Of a DNA stretch of 64,000 bases, positions 62,874 through 64,000 are shown piece by piece. Where the stretch lies: positions 6,113,407 to 6,177,406 of the forward strand of contig NZ_CP011773.1 in NCBI RefSeq assembly GCF_001021385.1, in the 5' to 3' direction. The DNA is from Mycobacterium sp. EPa45 (GTDB taxonomy: Bacteria; Actinomycetota; Actinomycetes; Mycobacteriales; Mycobacteriaceae). The translations under genes were made by a program, and so were the position numbers. The notes under the pieces were generated by a model. The model was given only the letters and a program-made list of their open reading frames with translations, made no database searches and was not told the origin of the DNA. Positions within the stretch are counted from its first letter, which is position 1; each line of letters opens with the position of its first letter.

Positions 62874-63147
62874 GCGTGCTCCTGCGCTCTTCTTCGAGAC
62901 CGGCCCCGGGCGCCTGCAGGCGCCGCTCGGGTATTGGATCCCATCCTCCCCGATGCCACGGACCACACTTGCCCAGCCGGATCACGGTCAGCCAACTACC
63001 GCGAATCAATCCGTACTCAGTCAGCGCGTCCACTGCGTACTGGCTACAGGTCGGCGTGAACCGGCATGTCGGCAGTCGCAGCGGCGAGATGGTGTGTCGA
63101 TACAGCTCGACGAGGAAGATCACGACGCGAGCCGGCAGATGGCTCAC
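62866..63147 (-). CDS. yidD: membrane protein insertion efficiency factor YidD
   Basis: A 93-residue protein with the YidD core [34 protein letters not shown] and [15 protein letters not shown]. It assists YidC, at the membrane. The GTG start at 63147 overlaps the rnpA stop (GTGA). Rv3922c counterpart. Confidence 0.95.
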   Translation of the reverse strand: MSHLPARVVIFLVELYRHTISPLRLPTCRFTPTCSQYAVDALTEYGLIRGSWLTVIRLGKCGPWHRGGWDPIPERRLQAPGAGLEEERRSTHV

Positions 63148-63500
63148 CGCGTCTTCTCCATCAGAGAATGGGTGCGCCGGACGCCGTTCTTCAGCTGCTG
63201 CTCCAGGCGGGCGGAGATCGCATCGCGGCTACTGGGCAGGGCCCGGATCACGATGCGTTCGTCGGCGCTGAGGTCGGGTAGAACGGACCGCGCCACATGG
63301 CGCAGCCGGCGGGAAACCTGGTGACGTTGAACCGCGTTGCCGACCGATTTTGCGACGACCAATCCGATCCGGGGTCCGTCATCGCTGCCCGCCGTACGTC
63401 GTGCGTGCACGACAATATCTGGCTGCGCCGCTCGCACCCCGTGCTTGATGGTGGCGCCGAACTCCGCAGACCGTGTCATCCGGAACTGAGCCGGGAGCAC
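63144..63500 (-). CDS. rnpA: RNase P protein component
   Basis: A 118-residue basic protein that binds RNase P RNA for tRNA 5' processing. It has [19 protein letters not shown] and the RNR-type motif [19 protein letters not shown]. The start is GTG 63500, 18 bases after the rpmH stop. It lies in the rpmH-rnpA-yidD-yidC-khpB operon. Rv3923c counterpart. Confidence 0.96.
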   Translation of the reverse strand: MLPAQFRMTRSAEFGATIKHGVRAAQPDIVVHARRTAGSDDGPRIGLVVAKSVGNAVQRHQVSRRLRHVARSVLPDLSADERIVIRALPSSRDAISARLEQQLKNGVRRTHSLMEKTR

Positions 63501-63518
63501 GCCGCGTGATCCCGTGGA

Positions 63519-63662
63519 TCAAGCAGTCAGTGAACGACGACCCTTGCGGCGCCGGCCCGACACGATGGCGCGCCCGGCGCGCGTGCGCATGCGCAGACGG
63601 AAGCCATGAACCCGCGCCCGGCGCCGGTTGTTCGGCTGGAAGGTCCGCTTGCCCTTGGCCAC
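63519..63662 (-). CDS. rpmH: 50S ribosomal protein L34
   Basis: A 47-residue L34: [20 protein letters not shown], then [21 protein letters not shown]. It binds 23S rRNA. GTG 63662 follows GAGGAGATATAGCC; the longer frame to 63722 would read through the leader repeat and is rejected. It is the first gene of the RNase P/YidC operon and lies opposite dnaA, which must begin beyond the window. Confidence 0.97.
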   Translation of the reverse strand: MAKGKRTFQPNNRRRARVHGFRLRMRTRAGRAIVSGRRRKGRRSLTA

Positions 63663-64000
63663 GGCTATATCTCCTCGTCGTTTGGCGGTCGCTGTCCGGT
63701 GTACACGCTTGGGTGTGTACACCGGCGAACGCGACTGCCGTTGTTAAGCTCTGGTCTCGCTGGTAACCGGCGCTGTCCCGAAACTTCCGGTCGCAGCCGT
63801 ATCGCCGACGTATGGGCGACTGTTCGAGGGTACTGACCTCACTTGCCCTGGTCAAACCGCCTTGTCGTGCCATCGATCACCACCGCCTCCCAGCGCGGGG
63901 TCAGCCGACCAGGGCACTGCCGTCACAGCCGTCACTGATGCTCCGAACGCCGTTATACCTTCGTGATCGCAATGTTGCAGAACGGTTGGCACTCGCCCCG
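63663..64000. other. rpmH leader and left part of rpmH-dnaA intergenic region
   Basis: 338 bases without a gene. It holds the rpmH ribosome site, an 11-bp inverted repeat (63696-63725), and a distant 10-bp inverted pair, TGCCCTGGTC at 63844 and GACCAGGGCA at 63907. No clear DnaA box is seen in this part; the origin between dnaA and dnaN is beyond the window. Confidence 0.6.
63696..63725. promoter_or_regulatory. 11-bp inverted repeat in the rpmH leader
   Basis: CCGGTGTACAC (63696-63706) and GTGTACACCGG (63715-63725) are exact complements, separated by eight bases. Each arm contains the self-palindrome GTGTACAC, 16 bases centre to centre. It lies 34 bases before the rpmH start. It is a candidate operator or RNA hairpin. 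Confidence 0.6.

Overview
The window is a chromosomal segment from a rapidly growing Mycobacterium (Mycolicibacterium-type) species, next to but not including dnaA. It is GC-rich throughout, with many GTG starts. The right end carries the mycobacterial origin-flanking order sigM, trxB, trxA, cwlM, parB, parA, rsmG, khpB, yidC, yidD, rnpA, rpmH. The middle carries the dnaB to leuS to Rv0036c-type block. A glucosylglycerate hydrolase, known from rapid growers, is present. Unlike M. tuberculosis, where the leuS/ino1/ponA1/dnaB block lies on the far side of dnaA, here it sits on the rpmH side, as I recall for M. smegmatis.

Layout. 1-9840 is accessory: a truncated secreted coiled-coil protein, a universal stress protein, tspO with a lycopene cyclase, a PPOX-type flavin/F420 protein, two exported proteins, and a four-gene putative catabolic operon (DUF1330, alpha/beta hydrolase, cupin dioxygenase, SDR) divergent from a PucR regulator with a perfect palindrome between them. 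9893-14340 is the rpsF-ssb-rpsR-rplI operon plus dnaB, whose Walker A motif is split by a class 3 intein with a decayed homing endonuclease. 14483-21931 has an alpha/beta hydrolase-cyclase fusion, a DJ-1/PfpI protein, a GT87-like transferase, ponA1 and two Rv0048c/Rv0049-like genes. 22045-42439 runs through padR, ino1, a hydrolase, an F420 enzyme, a P450, a GntR regulator, an amino-acid ABC transporter, marR, the glucosylglycerate hydrolase, an SDR, leuS, an Mtc28-like antigen, an acyltransferase/TetR pair, a UPF0301 protein, an MFS transporter, a DinB-like protein and a lipoprotein.

42436-64000 has a GGDEF-EAL protein coupled to that lipoprotein, an EF-hand-like protein with pcnA, the mutT4-Rv3909-murJ-sigM series, a shortened sigM-linked membrane gene, thioredoxin genes, cwlM, and the chromosome-partition, membrane-insertase and RNase P genes. 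Two perfect parS sites lie inside the 5' ends of parA and rsmG. The last 338 bases are the rpmH leader and the start of the rpmH-dnaA intergenic region.

Across the window at least 21 genes have a TANNNT -10 hexamer 6-8 bases before the start codon, the arrangement of mycobacterial leaderless mRNAs. I used this to choose several starts. A 31-base repeat occurs three times, each at a gene edge: the ino1 stop, the 5' end of an SDR gene, and the sigM/anti-sigma junction. I saw no rRNA, tRNA, CRISPR array, prophage or insertion sequence.
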